From NCBI GenBank assembly GCA_030630445.1, contig DAOVNC010000206.1, forward strand, positions 1-6,560: DNA of 6,560 bases, given 5' to 3'. Position 1 is the first letter of the stretch. Each line of letters starts with the position of its first letter. Made by a program: the position numbers and the translations under genes. The notes under the pieces were generated by a model. It was not told the origin of the DNA and ran no database searches. It was given only the letters and a program-made list of their open reading frames with translations. The stretch is from Kiritimatiellales bacterium. GTDB taxonomy: Bacteria; Verrucomicrobiota; Kiritimatiellia; Kiritimatiellales; Pontiellaceae. Below, piece by piece: positions 1 through 6,166 of this stretch.

Positions 1-20
1 AGTCCGCGGACCGCCTCCTA
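1..20 (-). other. In-frame amber codon with RND frame resuming behind it
   Basis: Reading the minus strand, TAG at 20-18 is followed by GAG GCG GTC CGC GGA, coding for E-A-V-R-G, up to the window edge. RND transporters commonly read A-V-E-E-A-V-R-G-L here. The frame is therefore intact on both sides of the stop, and one base change (GAG to TAG) explains it. The rest of the gene lies outside the window, so I cannot say whether other lesions exist. Confidence 0.8.
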
Positions 21-257
21 GACGGCCCGCACAATGGCTTGTTCCGATTCCTCCGGGATGGACCCGGGGTAGGGCACGGTGATCGTGACAAAGTCGAGTT
101 CGGCATTCGGCAGGAACTCCTGCCTAATGTTGAAGATCTGCAGGAGGCCGCCGAGCACTAGGATCAGCATGATGATATTGGAGGTCACGGGGTTGCGCGT
201 CATCCACGAGATGGGTCCCCGCCGCTCTTTCCCGCGCAAAATATGTTTATCCTTCAT
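18..257 (-). CDS. N-terminal fragment of RND efflux transporter, ended by in-frame TAG
   Basis: This is the amino end of a resistance-nodulation-division (AcrB/HAE1 or related) inner-membrane pump, the proton-driven component of a tripartite exporter. The 79 codons show the usual start: a short basic cytoplasmic stretch, the R21-N22-P23-V24 motif, the first transmembrane helix (about residues 27-44), then EFLPNAELDFVTITVPYPG (47-65), which begins the first periplasmic porter region. It continues to SIPEESEQAIVRAV and stops at TAG (20-18). A full RND protein has about 1000 residues or more, so this is only the head. The bases beyond the stop read E-A-V-R-G in the same frame, exactly as family members continue, so the stop replaces what is normally a glutamate codon. 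The ATG at 257 lies 3 bases after the adaptor gene's stop, with AAGGA about 10 bases upstream inside the adaptor gene. The substrate cannot be told from this fragment. The assignment to the family is firm; whether the gene is functional is open. Confidence 0.85.
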   Translation of the reverse strand: MKDKHILRGKERRGPISWMTRNPVTSNIIMLILVLGGLLQIFNIRQEFLPNAELDFVTITVPYPGSIPEESEQAIVRAV

Positions 258-260
258 CGC

Positions 261-1589
261 TCATCGATCCTTTTTCTGGGACGTTTCTTTAGCCTGGTCG
301 GGATTGCCCCCCCCCTTGCCCTTGCCGCCGCCCATGCCGGGAGTCCTACCCCCTGGTTTTGGGGTTTTGCCCTCTTGCTCCGGTGGCTTGTTCATGTCCG
401 GTTTTCCGCCACCCTTGCCACCGCCCATACTGGGTTGCGGCATCGGATCGCCGGGGAGGCGAAGCTTCATGCCGTTGACTGGCGTGGAAAGGTTGGTGAG
501 GATCAACTGTTCCCCGTTGGCGAGACCGCCGGTTACAATAACGTCCGTTGCATCGCGCCAGCGGACTTCGACTTCGCGGATTTCGAGGGTGCGGTCTTTT
601 TTGGCCAGCCAGACAAACCGGTCGTCGTGCAGGGCCAGGCGTGGAATATGGAAGGCCTTTTCAATGGCGGAGCCTTCGATTTGCATGCGCACATATTCGT
701 TCAGCAAAAGAGGCTGATCGCCCTCTAGCGGATTTTTCACGGCGACCAGCACGCGGGCCATGCGCCCCTTTTCTTCGAGCGCGCTTTCGAGCCGAATGGC
801 GCGGCCCTTGCGGACTTCGCCGGTGTTGCGGACGATGGTGACGGCGGAGCCGTTTTCGGGATCGCATTCAATCCATTGGAGGCGGTCGACGGGGATGGAG
901 GCCCGCACATAGAATTCGTCCGAGCCGGAAAGCGTGGCCAGGGCATCCTGCAGGTTGACCTGTGTTCCGAGGTCGGTTTTGCGTTCAACGACCACCGCGT
1001 TGAATGGCGCGCGGATTTCTGTGCGCACTAGGTCGAGTTCGGCATTTTCAAGCTCGGCCTTGGCGGCTTCGAGCTTGGCGATGCGGTATTTCATGTGCGG
1101 CACGCGCAGGGCCAACTCGCGGTCGGCCTCGGAAGCGCCGTTGCCGGCTTCGAGGAGTTCCCACTCGCGGGCGGCGATGTCGCGCTGCCCCTCTTCGAGT
1201 TTGAGCTGGAACTCGGCTTCGGCCAGTGCCGCCTTTTTTTGTTCGAGCGCCAGCTGGTAGTCGACCGGGTCGATCTTCAGCATCAGCTCGCCTTTTTTGA
1301 AGGAGCCGCCGTCGATGAATTCCGGGGCAACTTCGATAATCTCGCCAGCGACGCGGGCACGCAGCGTGATCGCGAGCGCCGGGGCAACCGTGCCGGTTGC
1401 CCGGAGTTTTACGGGCTGCAACCCGGCCTTGAGCGGCATGGTTTCGACAGAGAAGGTGCCGCTCTCCGACCCCGACCCATTCTTTTTCGGCTTCTTCGTG
1501 GTTTTAATGATGGTGCGCCCGATCATGAGGGCAACCAGAATGATCAGGATGGGAATGATGACTTTGATGGATTTTTTCAACAGGCTCAT
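261..1589 (-). CDS. Periplasmic adaptor (membrane fusion) protein of RND efflux system
   Basis: This is an HlyD/AcrA-type adaptor of 442 residues that would bridge the inner-membrane RND pump and the outer-membrane channel in the periplasm. Residues about 8-24 form one hydrophobic segment, probably an uncleaved anchor, as no lipobox cysteine is present. The first half of the lipoyl/barrel-sandwich domain is at about 74-112, containing RARVAGEI and KKGELMLKIDPVDY. An Ala/Glu/Leu-rich coiled-coil hairpin spans about 113-188. The second lipoyl half follows (RTEIRAPFNAVV, 189-200), then a beta-barrel and membrane-proximal domain to about 380. From 381 the protein ends in an odd 62-residue Gly/Lys/Pro tail with two related Met-Gly-Gly-Gly-Lys motifs (388-398 and 419-431), not part of the usual fold. 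The ATG overlaps the channel gene's TGA as ATGA, with GAGGA just upstream, so the two are probably translationally coupled. The family call is firm; the substrate is unknown. Confidence 0.9.
   Translation of the reverse strand: MSLLKKSIKVIIPILIILVALMIGRTIIKTTKKPKKNGSGSESGTFSVETMPLKAGLQPVKLRATGTVAPALAITLRARVAGEIIEVAPEFIDGGSFKKGELMLKIDPVDYQLALEQKKAALAEAEFQLKLEEGQRDIAAREWELLEAGNGASEADRELALRVPHMKYRIAKLEAAKAELENAELDLVRTEIRAPFNAVVVERKTDLGTQVNLQDALATLSGSDEFYVRASIPVDRLQWIECDPENGSAVTIVRNTGEVRKGRAIRLESALEEKGRMARVLVAVKNPLEGDQPLLLNEYVRMQIEGSAIEKAFHIPRLALHDDRFVWLAKKDRTLEIREVEVRWRDATDVIVTGGLANGEQLILTNLSTPVNGMKLRLPGDPMPQPSMGGGKGGGKPDMNKPPEQEGKTPKPGGRTPGMGGGKGKGGGNPDQAKETSQKKDR
264..449 (-). repeat. Low-complexity Gly/Lys/Pro tail with degenerate direct repeat and G9 tract
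   Basis: This stretch encodes residues 381-442 of the adaptor. Two degenerate copies of a short coding repeat are visible: Met-GGG-K-GGG-K-P-D at residues 388-398 and Met-GGG-K-G-K-GGG-N-P-D at 419-431. They are separated by a Pro/Lys/Glu linker. At the DNA level the copies are near 396-434 and 299-338. The second copy contains nine consecutive C on the plus strand (307-315), a G9 run in the coding strand. The tail is predicted to be disordered and strongly basic. Confidence 0.7.
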
Positions 1590-3004
1590 GATGGTTCCTC
1601 GCTTTCAAAAGAAGGGGTTTCGAGTTCGTTCGTCCAGCTGCCGCCGAGTGCGCGGTAGAGGTTGATGCGGTATCGTAAAAGGTTGTATTGGGCTTCGACG
1701 CGGTCGCGCTCCAGATTCTGGAGGCTGACGAGCTCGACGAGCACAGGAAGATATGCGATCAGTCCGTTGCGGTAGCGGTTGACGGCCTCCCCGTAGGACT
1801 TGCGGCTCAGCTCTAGGTTGCGGTCGAGCGCGATGATGTATTCGCGCTGCTTCTGCTCGGAAACCAAGGCGTCCTCCACTTCCTTGATGGCATTGACGAC
1901 GGTTGCGCGGTAGGTGGCGAGTCGTTCATTCACCACCGCACGGGCACGGGCAACCTCCGCCTTGCGTCGGCCCCCGTCGAAGATGGGGCCGGTCACGCTG
2001 GCGGCCAGATTGGCAAACCAATCGTCGAAGAGGTCGATCGTATTGTTGTTGCCGTAGTTGGCGGAGGCGGTTAGCCGGATGGCGGGAAGGCGGTCGGCGC
2101 GCGCGGCACTTACCGTCCAGTCGGCCGACTGTAGGCTCAGCCCGGCCTGCCGCACATCGGGGCGGTTGGCCAGTACGTCGGCGGGGATTCCAATGGATGG
2201 AAGGTTGGAAAGGGTTGGAAGGGGGTCGTCGGGAATTTCCAGGGTTTTGAAATCCGCACGGCCCAGCAGTGCGGCCAGTCCGTTGAAGAGCAGTTCCTCG
2301 CGCAGCTCCGCCAGCGGGATGCGCGACTCGGTTCCGGCGACGGCCTGCCGTTGCTGGTAGACGTCGAGCGCGGTGGCGAGCGATTTGCGGAAGCGCAGCT
2401 CGATGAGTTCGAGCGAGGTTTTGTTGGATTCAAGCTGCCGATGGATCAGTTCGGTTTGCAGTCGCTGGGCCATGATGCCCGTCCAACTCAGGGCCGTCTG
2501 CGAAGCCAAGGTGATGGCGGCGGTCTTGAGCTGTTCGCGCGAAGCGTCGCGGTCGAACGCGGCGGCTTCGGTCTGGGATTTGATGCGGCCCCACAGATCG
2601 ACTTCATAGGAGGCGTTCAGACCCAGCGATGCGTTTTCGATCGTGTGGTCAATGTTGCTGTTGCGGGCTCCCGACACCTTGGCGTCATAGTCGAGAGAGG
2701 GATAGCGTGCTGCGCCGGCCTTGATGGCAATGGCTTCGGCTTGCGCCAACCGCGCCCACGCCTGCTGGATGGTCGGGCTGTTGGTCAGGGCCTCTTCAAC
2801 AAGCAGGTTGAGTTCCAAGGATTGGAAACTTTCCCACCAGCGATTTTCCGCATCGGTCGCGCCGTCCCCATAAAGGCTGAACTGTTCCGGCAGGCCGTTG
2901 TTTAGTTCTGCCCGCTCGTCCGGCGCAAAAACCGCGCAGGAGCTAAGCAGTAGTGCGGATAGCACAAGGGCGGTCCCCGTGATTCTTAATTCATCATTCA
3001 TCAT
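1586..3004 (-). CDS. Outer-membrane efflux lipoprotein (NodT/OprM/CusC type)
   Basis: This is a TolC-superfamily outer-membrane channel subunit; by family knowledge it trimerises to form the exit duct of the tripartite exporter. I start it at the ATG at 3004 (472 residues). AAGGA lies 8 bases upstream, and the next residues form a lipoprotein signal peptide: a hydrophobic run at 8-20 and lipobox L20-S21-S22-C23. Residue +2 after the cysteine is Ala, not Asp, consistent with outer-membrane sorting. Family hallmarks are YEVDLWGR (133-140), IPADVLANRPDVRQA (273-287), GPIFDGGRRKAEV (339-351) and the terminal RALGGSW (451-457). The first half resembles the second, as expected for two outer-membrane efflux repeats. 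An upstream ATG at 3055 in the same frame would place 17 polar residues before the signal peptide and is unlikely. The start overlaps the repressor's stop and the end overlaps the adaptor's start. Confidence 0.92.
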   Translation of the reverse strand: MMNDELRITGTALVLSALLLSSCAVFAPDERAELNNGLPEQFSLYGDGATDAENRWWESFQSLELNLLVEEALTNSPTIQQAWARLAQAEAIAIKAGAARYPSLDYDAKVSGARNSNIDHTIENASLGLNASYEVDLWGRIKSQTEAAAFDRDASREQLKTAAITLASQTALSWTGIMAQRLQTELIHRQLESNKTSLELIELRFRKSLATALDVYQQRQAVAGTESRIPLAELREELLFNGLAALLGRADFKTLEIPDDPLPTLSNLPSIGIPADVLANRPDVRQAGLSLQSADWTVSAARADRLPAIRLTASANYGNNNTIDLFDDWFANLAASVTGPIFDGGRRKAEVARARAVVNERLATYRATVVNAIKEVEDALVSEQKQREYIIALDRNLELSRKSYGEAVNRYRNGLIAYLPVLVELVSLQNLERDRVEAQYNLLRYRINLYRALGGSWTNELETPSFESEEPS

Positions 3005-3626
3005 TCTTGATTTCCTTGAGTCCGCCCAGCGAGAACCGGGCGATGTTCCGGGCAATCCGGTCGATTTCCTCCTCGGCCATGGGTTCTTTGCCGATCATGC
3101 GCACGCGCAGCGGGCGGCTGAAATTGTAGAACGCGCATTGGCCGATAATATTATGTTTGCATAGTTGCAATTGTTGTTCGTTAAAATCCCCACCTAAAAA
3201 TTCCTTGATGACGTTTCCCATATATTGGTTCTGCGGGAAAAGGGCCTCCTTGGCGATGCGGTCGAGCGCGAGGGTGGGGGAGGCCATTTCGCGGCAGAGC
3301 AGTTTGGCGAAGCGTCCGGCTTCATCTTCGCTGAAAATGCGGTGGAGGATGGCGCTGGCGAAGCGGTAGAGGCAGTCCTCTATGGTCGGTTCTTCGGGCA
3401 GGCCCCCTTCGAGGGGGTAGGTGGTGGCGGCAATCGTGAAGGCGTGGCGCCAGACTTCGTCGTAGAGTTTTTCCTTATCGCCGAAGTGATAGTTCACCGC
3501 GGCAATGTTGGCCTCGGCCGCTTCGCAGATTTCCGCCACGGTCGCATCGCGGAAGCCCTTTTCCGCAAAAATGGCGCAGGCGGCATCCAAGACCCGTTCG
3601 CGTGTCGATTGTTTTGGCTTTTCCAT
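2994..3626 (-). CDS. TetR-family repressor, CecR/CerR-like C-terminal domain
   Basis: This is a 210-residue one-component transcriptional regulator, likely a dimeric repressor of the efflux operon that it heads. The N-terminal DNA-binding domain is clear: STRERVLDAACAIFAEKGF (7-25), then the helix-turn-helix with T29-V30-A31-E32-I33 and the recognition-helix end AAVNYHFGDKEKLY (42-55). The C-terminal half, with FAKLLCREMASPT (106-118), resembles the CecR (YbiH) ligand-binding domain, often found in regulators next to adaptor and exporter genes. The start is uncertain: the ATG at 3626 gives the usual TetR length, while the ATG at 3641 adds five residues and overlaps the putative operator. Neither has a recognisable Shine-Dalgarno sequence. 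The stop overlaps the start of the channel gene. The ligand is unknown. The stretch around 3130-3230 is noticeably more AT-rich than the rest of the gene. Confidence 0.88.
   Translation of the reverse strand: MEKPKQSTRERVLDAACAIFAEKGFRDATVAEICEAAEANIAAVNYHFGDKEKLYDEVWRHAFTIAATTYPLEGGLPEEPTIEDCLYRFASAILHRIFSEDEAGRFAKLLCREMASPTLALDRIAKEALFPQNQYMGNVIKEFLGGDFNEQQLQLCKHNIIGQCAFYNFSRPLRVRMIGKEPMAEEEIDRIARNIARFSLGGLKEIKNDE
3013..3017 (-). promoter_or_regulatory. Ribosome binding site deciding the efflux channel start
   Basis: AAGGA lies within the last codons of the repressor gene, 8 bases before the ATG at 3004. A second in-frame ATG follows directly at 3001. This spacing, together with the lipoprotein signal peptide that follows, is why the upstream ATG at 3055 is set aside. 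Confidence 0.6.
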
Positions 3627-3641
3627 AATTAAAACGTTCAT

Positions 3642-3659
3642 TTGAAACGAAGGTTTGAA
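3642..3659. promoter_or_regulatory. Candidate operator for the TetR-type repressor
   Basis: This 18-base imperfect inverted repeat has the form TTGAAAC-GAAG-GTTTGAA, with six of seven arm positions symmetric. It sits immediately downstream of the -10 hexamer and over the likely transcription start. Size and position match how TetR-family proteins bind and autorepress. Binding by the adjacent repressor is inference. Confidence 0.45.
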
Positions 3660-3688
3660 TTTATGCCCGCATTTCACCCGCTTGTCAA
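3660..3688 (-). promoter_or_regulatory. Sigma70-type promoter of the repressor-efflux operon
   Basis: On the minus strand TTGACA (3688-3683, perfect -35) is followed after 17 bases by CATAAA (3665-3660, four of six matches to TATAAT). Transcription would begin near 3653, giving a leader of roughly 27 bases to the ATG at 3626. This is the only strong promoter-like pair I see upstream of the four tightly packed genes, so it probably drives them all. Confidence 0.6.
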
Positions 3689-3718
3689 CCCGGCCTGTTA
3701 AATTGTTTCGTCGGTTCT

Positions 3719-3724
3719 GATAAT
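3719..3724 (+). promoter_or_regulatory. Weak candidate -10 element toward the hexosaminidase gene
   Basis: GATAAT matches TATAAT at five of six positions, but no good -35 hexamer lies 16-18 bases upstream. If used, the leader would be about 150 bases long. It is the best plus-strand candidate I found between the divergent genes, and it is weak. Confidence 0.2.
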
Positions 3725-3842
3725 GAAGCGCCAATTCGCGACCGCCATCTCCAACGTTCATCGGACCGAGCGGTTAATGATTGGTAGCATTAGTGCCGTT
3801 TTGCCCTCGTTTTGTCCACGCATTCAGGCATGCTCCGCCGTC

Positions 3843-3854
3843 TGTATGCATACA
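3843..3854. promoter_or_regulatory. Perfect 12-bp palindrome upstream of hexosaminidase gene
   Basis: TGTATGCATACA is its own reverse complement. It ends 10 bases before the AGGAGA ribosome binding site of the GH20 gene. Its location in the 5' untranslated region suggests an operator for a dimeric regulator, but no adjacent regulator is evident and the site could be chance. Confidence 0.35.
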
Positions 3855-3864
3855 CCCCTACAAC

Positions 3865-3870
3865 AGGAGA
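3865..3870 (+). promoter_or_regulatory. Ribosome binding site deciding the GH20 start
   Basis: AGGAGA lies 8 bases before the ATG at 3879. The open frame continues upstream to an ATG at 3723 without a comparable site, and using it would bury the signal peptide 52 residues inside the protein. The start is therefore set at 3879. Confidence 0.75.
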
Positions 3871-3878
3871 TTATACCC

Positions 3879-5879
3879 ATGGAACAATTTAGACTATCGG
3901 CGGCCTTGCTTTTTGCTTGCGCATGGGCTGGAACCTGCATGGCGGGTCCGAAATCCATCATTCCCGCCCCCGTGAGCATGGAGCCCCGCGAAGGGCAAGC
4001 CACCATCACCGCCTCGACCGTGATTATTGCACCCAAGGCCCTCGGTTTGCAGGCCCGGCAACTGCAGGAAATGCTGAAACCGGCGACGGGCTATGATCTG
4101 GCCATCCGCGAAACGAGCGACGTGCCTTCGATCATCCGTCTGTCCTTGGTGCGCGACCTCGAGGATCTGGGTGATGAGGGCTACAAACTCGATATCGCTC
4201 CGAAAGGGGTCGTGATCAGGGCGACCACACCGACTGGAATCTTCTACGGCATCCAGAGTCTCCGCCAGTTGCTGCCGGCGGAAATCGCTTCGCCCCGCAC
4301 GGTATCCGGCGTGGCGTGGTCCCTGCCGCAGGTTTCCATTACGGACCAGCCGCGCTTTTCCTGGCGCGCCTTCATGCTCGATGAGGGCCGCCACTTCAAG
4401 GGCGAGAAGGAGGTCAAAAAACTGCTCGACCAGATGGCGGAACTAAAGATGAACGTGTTCCACTGGCACCTCACCGACGATCAGGGCTGGCGCATCGAGA
4501 TCAAGAAATATCCCAAACTAACAAGCATCGGATCCTCACGCACCGACACCCAGATCGGAGGATGGAACAGCCCAAAACGCTCTGGAGAACCACATGCCGG
4601 CTTTTACACCCAGGAGCAGATCAGGGATATCGTCGCCTATGCCCAAGCCCGCCAAATCACCATCATTCCCGAGATCGGCATGCCCGGACACGCCTGCGCC
4701 GCCATCGCCGCCTACCCGGAACTCGGTACCACAAAAAATAAAATCGAGGTCATGACCCGCTTTGGCAAGGCCATCGACACCTACGACCCGTCCGCAGAGA
4801 TTGTCTACACCATGCTCAGCGGAATTCTTGATGAAGTGGTGGCTCTTTTCCCCTCGAAGATTATCCACATCGGTGGCGACGAGGTGCGCTTTAACCAATG
4901 GAAAAAAAGCGAAGCGGTGAAGGAACTGATGAAAAAGGAAAAGCTCTCCACCATGGCCGACGTACAAATCTACTTCACCAATCGCATGGCGGATATTGTG
5001 GAGGAAAAAGGACGCAACATCATGGGGTGGAACGAGATTCTCGGCGACGATCTGCACGGCCTGCTTGGAAAGGACCAGACGGCCAAGGCCGCCACGCTTG
5101 ATCCGAACACCATCGTCCACTTCTGGAAAGGCAACCCCACCCTCGCCAAGCGCGCCATCAGGAATGGCCATAAAATCGTCAACTCCTGGCACTCCTTCAC
5201 CTACCTCGACTATGGCTACGGCAGTATTTCCCTGCATAAAGCCTACGACTTCGACCCCGTCTTCGGCGGTTTGACTCCGGAAGAGGAAAGGCAGATCATC
5301 GGCACCGGATGCCAGATGTGGGGCGAGTGGATTCCGACCGTCGAACGCATGGAGGCCCAGATCTACCCGCGTCTCGCCGCCTACGCCGAGGTGGGTTGGA
5401 CGCAGAAGGAAAACAAGGACTTTGCCTCGTTCAAGCAACGGATGAAATCCCAGCTCAAGCGTTGGGATCTCCAGGGCATCGGCTACGCTAAGGATCAAGT
5501 TTCCATGATGTCCGCGCAGGATTTTTTCAACCATGTGAAGATCGACAGCTGGAATCCGGGCAAGACGCCCAAGGATTGGACGCCGGTTGAGTTTTCCACC
5601 GGGGGAGCGATTGCCGAAGCGGGCACCTACGAGGTTGTCTTCCTCTATCGGAAAGGTCTCCATGCCCTCGAGATTAGCGAGGTGGGCCTGCTGGAAGATG
5701 GAAAGGAGATCGCTTCCGACAAACACGCTGGATTCAGCGGCGGCAAGCTCAGCGGCATTGTCTACAAACTCAAGCTTCCCAAAGCCAAACCGGGTGCATC
5801 CTACACTCTGCGCGCGCGTATCAAAGGCTCCGGCGGAACCGACTCCAGCGGTGAGATCAAGATCCGTGCCGGAGAATAA
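3879..5879 (+). CDS. Secreted family 20 beta-N-acetylhexosaminidase
   Basis: This 666-residue exo-glycosidase would remove terminal N-acetylglucosamine or N-acetylgalactosamine residues from glycans, working by substrate-assisted catalysis as GH20 enzymes do. Residues 1-22 form a signal peptide, with likely cleavage after C20-M21-A22, so it acts in the periplasm or outside. A GH20b-type alpha/beta domain covers about 24-150. The catalytic barrel spans about 155-510: SWRAFMLDEGRHF (161-173; R163 is the expected sugar-binding arginine), HWHLTDDQGW (195-204), HIGGDE with the catalytic pair D334-E335, and aromatic pocket residues W384, W416, W437, Y445 and W481. All key residues are present and the gene looks intact. 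Residues from about 567 form a separate beta-rich C-terminal domain (EISEVGLLEDGKEIASDKHAG) common on secreted glycan-active enzymes. It has its own upstream region and no co-directional neighbour within 440 bases, so it is probably monocistronic. Exact substrate (chitin, glycoprotein or glycosaminoglycan) is not determined. Confidence 0.95.
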   Translation: MEQFRLSAALLFACAWAGTCMAGPKSIIPAPVSMEPREGQATITASTVIIAPKALGLQARQLQEMLKPATGYDLAIRETSDVPSIIRLSLVRDLEDLGDEGYKLDIAPKGVVIRATTPTGIFYGIQSLRQLLPAEIASPRTVSGVAWSLPQVSITDQPRFSWRAFMLDEGRHFKGEKEVKKLLDQMAELKMNVFHWHLTDDQGWRIEIKKYPKLTSIGSSRTDTQIGGWNSPKRSGEPHAGFYTQEQIRDIVAYAQARQITIIPEIGMPGHACAAIAAYPELGTTKNKIEVMTRFGKAIDTYDPSAEIVYTMLSGILDEVVALFPSKIIHIGGDEVRFNQWKKSEAVKELMKKEKLSTMADVQIYFTNRMADIVEEKGRNIMGWNEILGDDLHGLLGKDQTAKAATLDPNTIVHFWKGNPTLAKRAIRNGHKIVNSWHSFTYLDYGYGSISLHKAYDFDPVFGGLTPEEERQIIGTGCQMWGEWIPTVERMEAQIYPRLAAYAEVGWTQKENKDFASFKQRMKSQLKRWDLQGIGYAKDQVSMMSAQDFFNHVKIDSWNPGKTPKDWTPVEFSTGGAIAEAGTYEVVFLYRKGLHALEISEVGLLEDGKEIASDKHAGFSGGKLSGIVYKLKLPKAKPGASYTLRARIKGSGGTDSSGEIKIRAGE

Positions 5880-5997
5880 TACGGATCTGCGGCAGGGCGT
5901 TTTAACAAAACAACCCAGACGTTGTCCGGAGCAAGCATTTTGCTCAAAACCCTCTGCTCTGGTGTGGCGGACACGAGGTAATGCGATCATTCTCTGC

Positions 5998-6047
5998 GAA
6001 TCGCTGGACAACGGCGATTCAAGGCGCCCTCGAAGCTTAGATTTTTT
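5998..6047 (+). terminator. Possible terminator after the hexosaminidase gene
   Basis: A 7-bp perfect stem GAATCGC/GCGATTC (5998-6004 with 6014-6020) has a nine-base loop that can close further by a G-T and a G-C pair. A T6 run follows at 6042-6047. The 21-base gap between stem and T-run is longer than in a classical intrinsic terminator, so the call is tentative. Confidence 0.3.
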
Positions 6048-6115
6048 ATGGAGGGAAGATCCGCGGCTGTTCACGCCTTTCCATGGGTTTTTTGTGTTGG
6101 TGTGTTGCCGTTTGA

Positions 6116-6131
6116 CCCCTGAAAACAGGGG
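6116..6131 (+). terminator. GC-rich hairpin, possible terminator upstream of tRNA-tuf promoter
   Basis: CCCCTG-AAAA-CAGGGG is a perfect 6-bp stem with a four-base loop. A T8 run starts 16 bases downstream, too far for a textbook intrinsic terminator. It may insulate the tRNA-tuf operon from upstream transcription. Confidence 0.3.
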
Positions 6132-6166
6132 AGGGTAATTTAGCTGGTTTTTTTTAGGCTTCGGGG

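Larger units (their letters stand above)
5880..6166. other. Gene-free interval with several inverted repeats
   Basis: I find no convincing protein gene here; open frames on either strand lack a ribosome binding site and recognisable content. Visible structure includes hairpin GAGCAA/TTGCTC (5929-5945), stem TGTCCG/CGGACA (5923-5928 with 5968-5973) enclosing it, hairpin GAATCGC/GCGATTC (5998-6020), a T6 run (6042-6047), hairpin CCCCTG/CAGGGG (6116-6131) and a T8 run (6148-6155). It presumably contains the hexosaminidase terminator and the upstream part of the tRNA-tuf promoter. Confidence 0.6.

Noticed and set aside
2195..2226. Repeated GGTTGGAA-like bases within the channel gene, possible microsatellite
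   Set aside because: It encodes the normal Pro/Leu/Ser-rich linker before the IPADVLANRPDVR motif. Two imperfect copies are too few to call a repeat.
2351..2905. 184-codon plus-strand frame inside the outer-membrane channel gene
   Set aside because: The minus-strand product carries clear family motifs throughout this stretch, and the plus-strand translation has none.
3130..3230. AT-rich patch in the repressor gene suggesting an insertion or transfer junction
   Set aside because: The reading frame and the domain fold continue without interruption, and there are no flanking repeats. It is probably local codon variation.
3627..3761. N-terminal extension of the TetR-type repressor to the ATG at 3761
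   Set aside because: It would read through the promoter and operator-like repeat and add 45 residues before the normal TetR start, with no ribosome binding site.
3723..3878. N-terminal extension of the hexosaminidase to the ATG at 3723
   Set aside because: The signal peptide and a well-placed AGGAGA point to the ATG at 3879. The extension would place 52 residues before the signal peptide.
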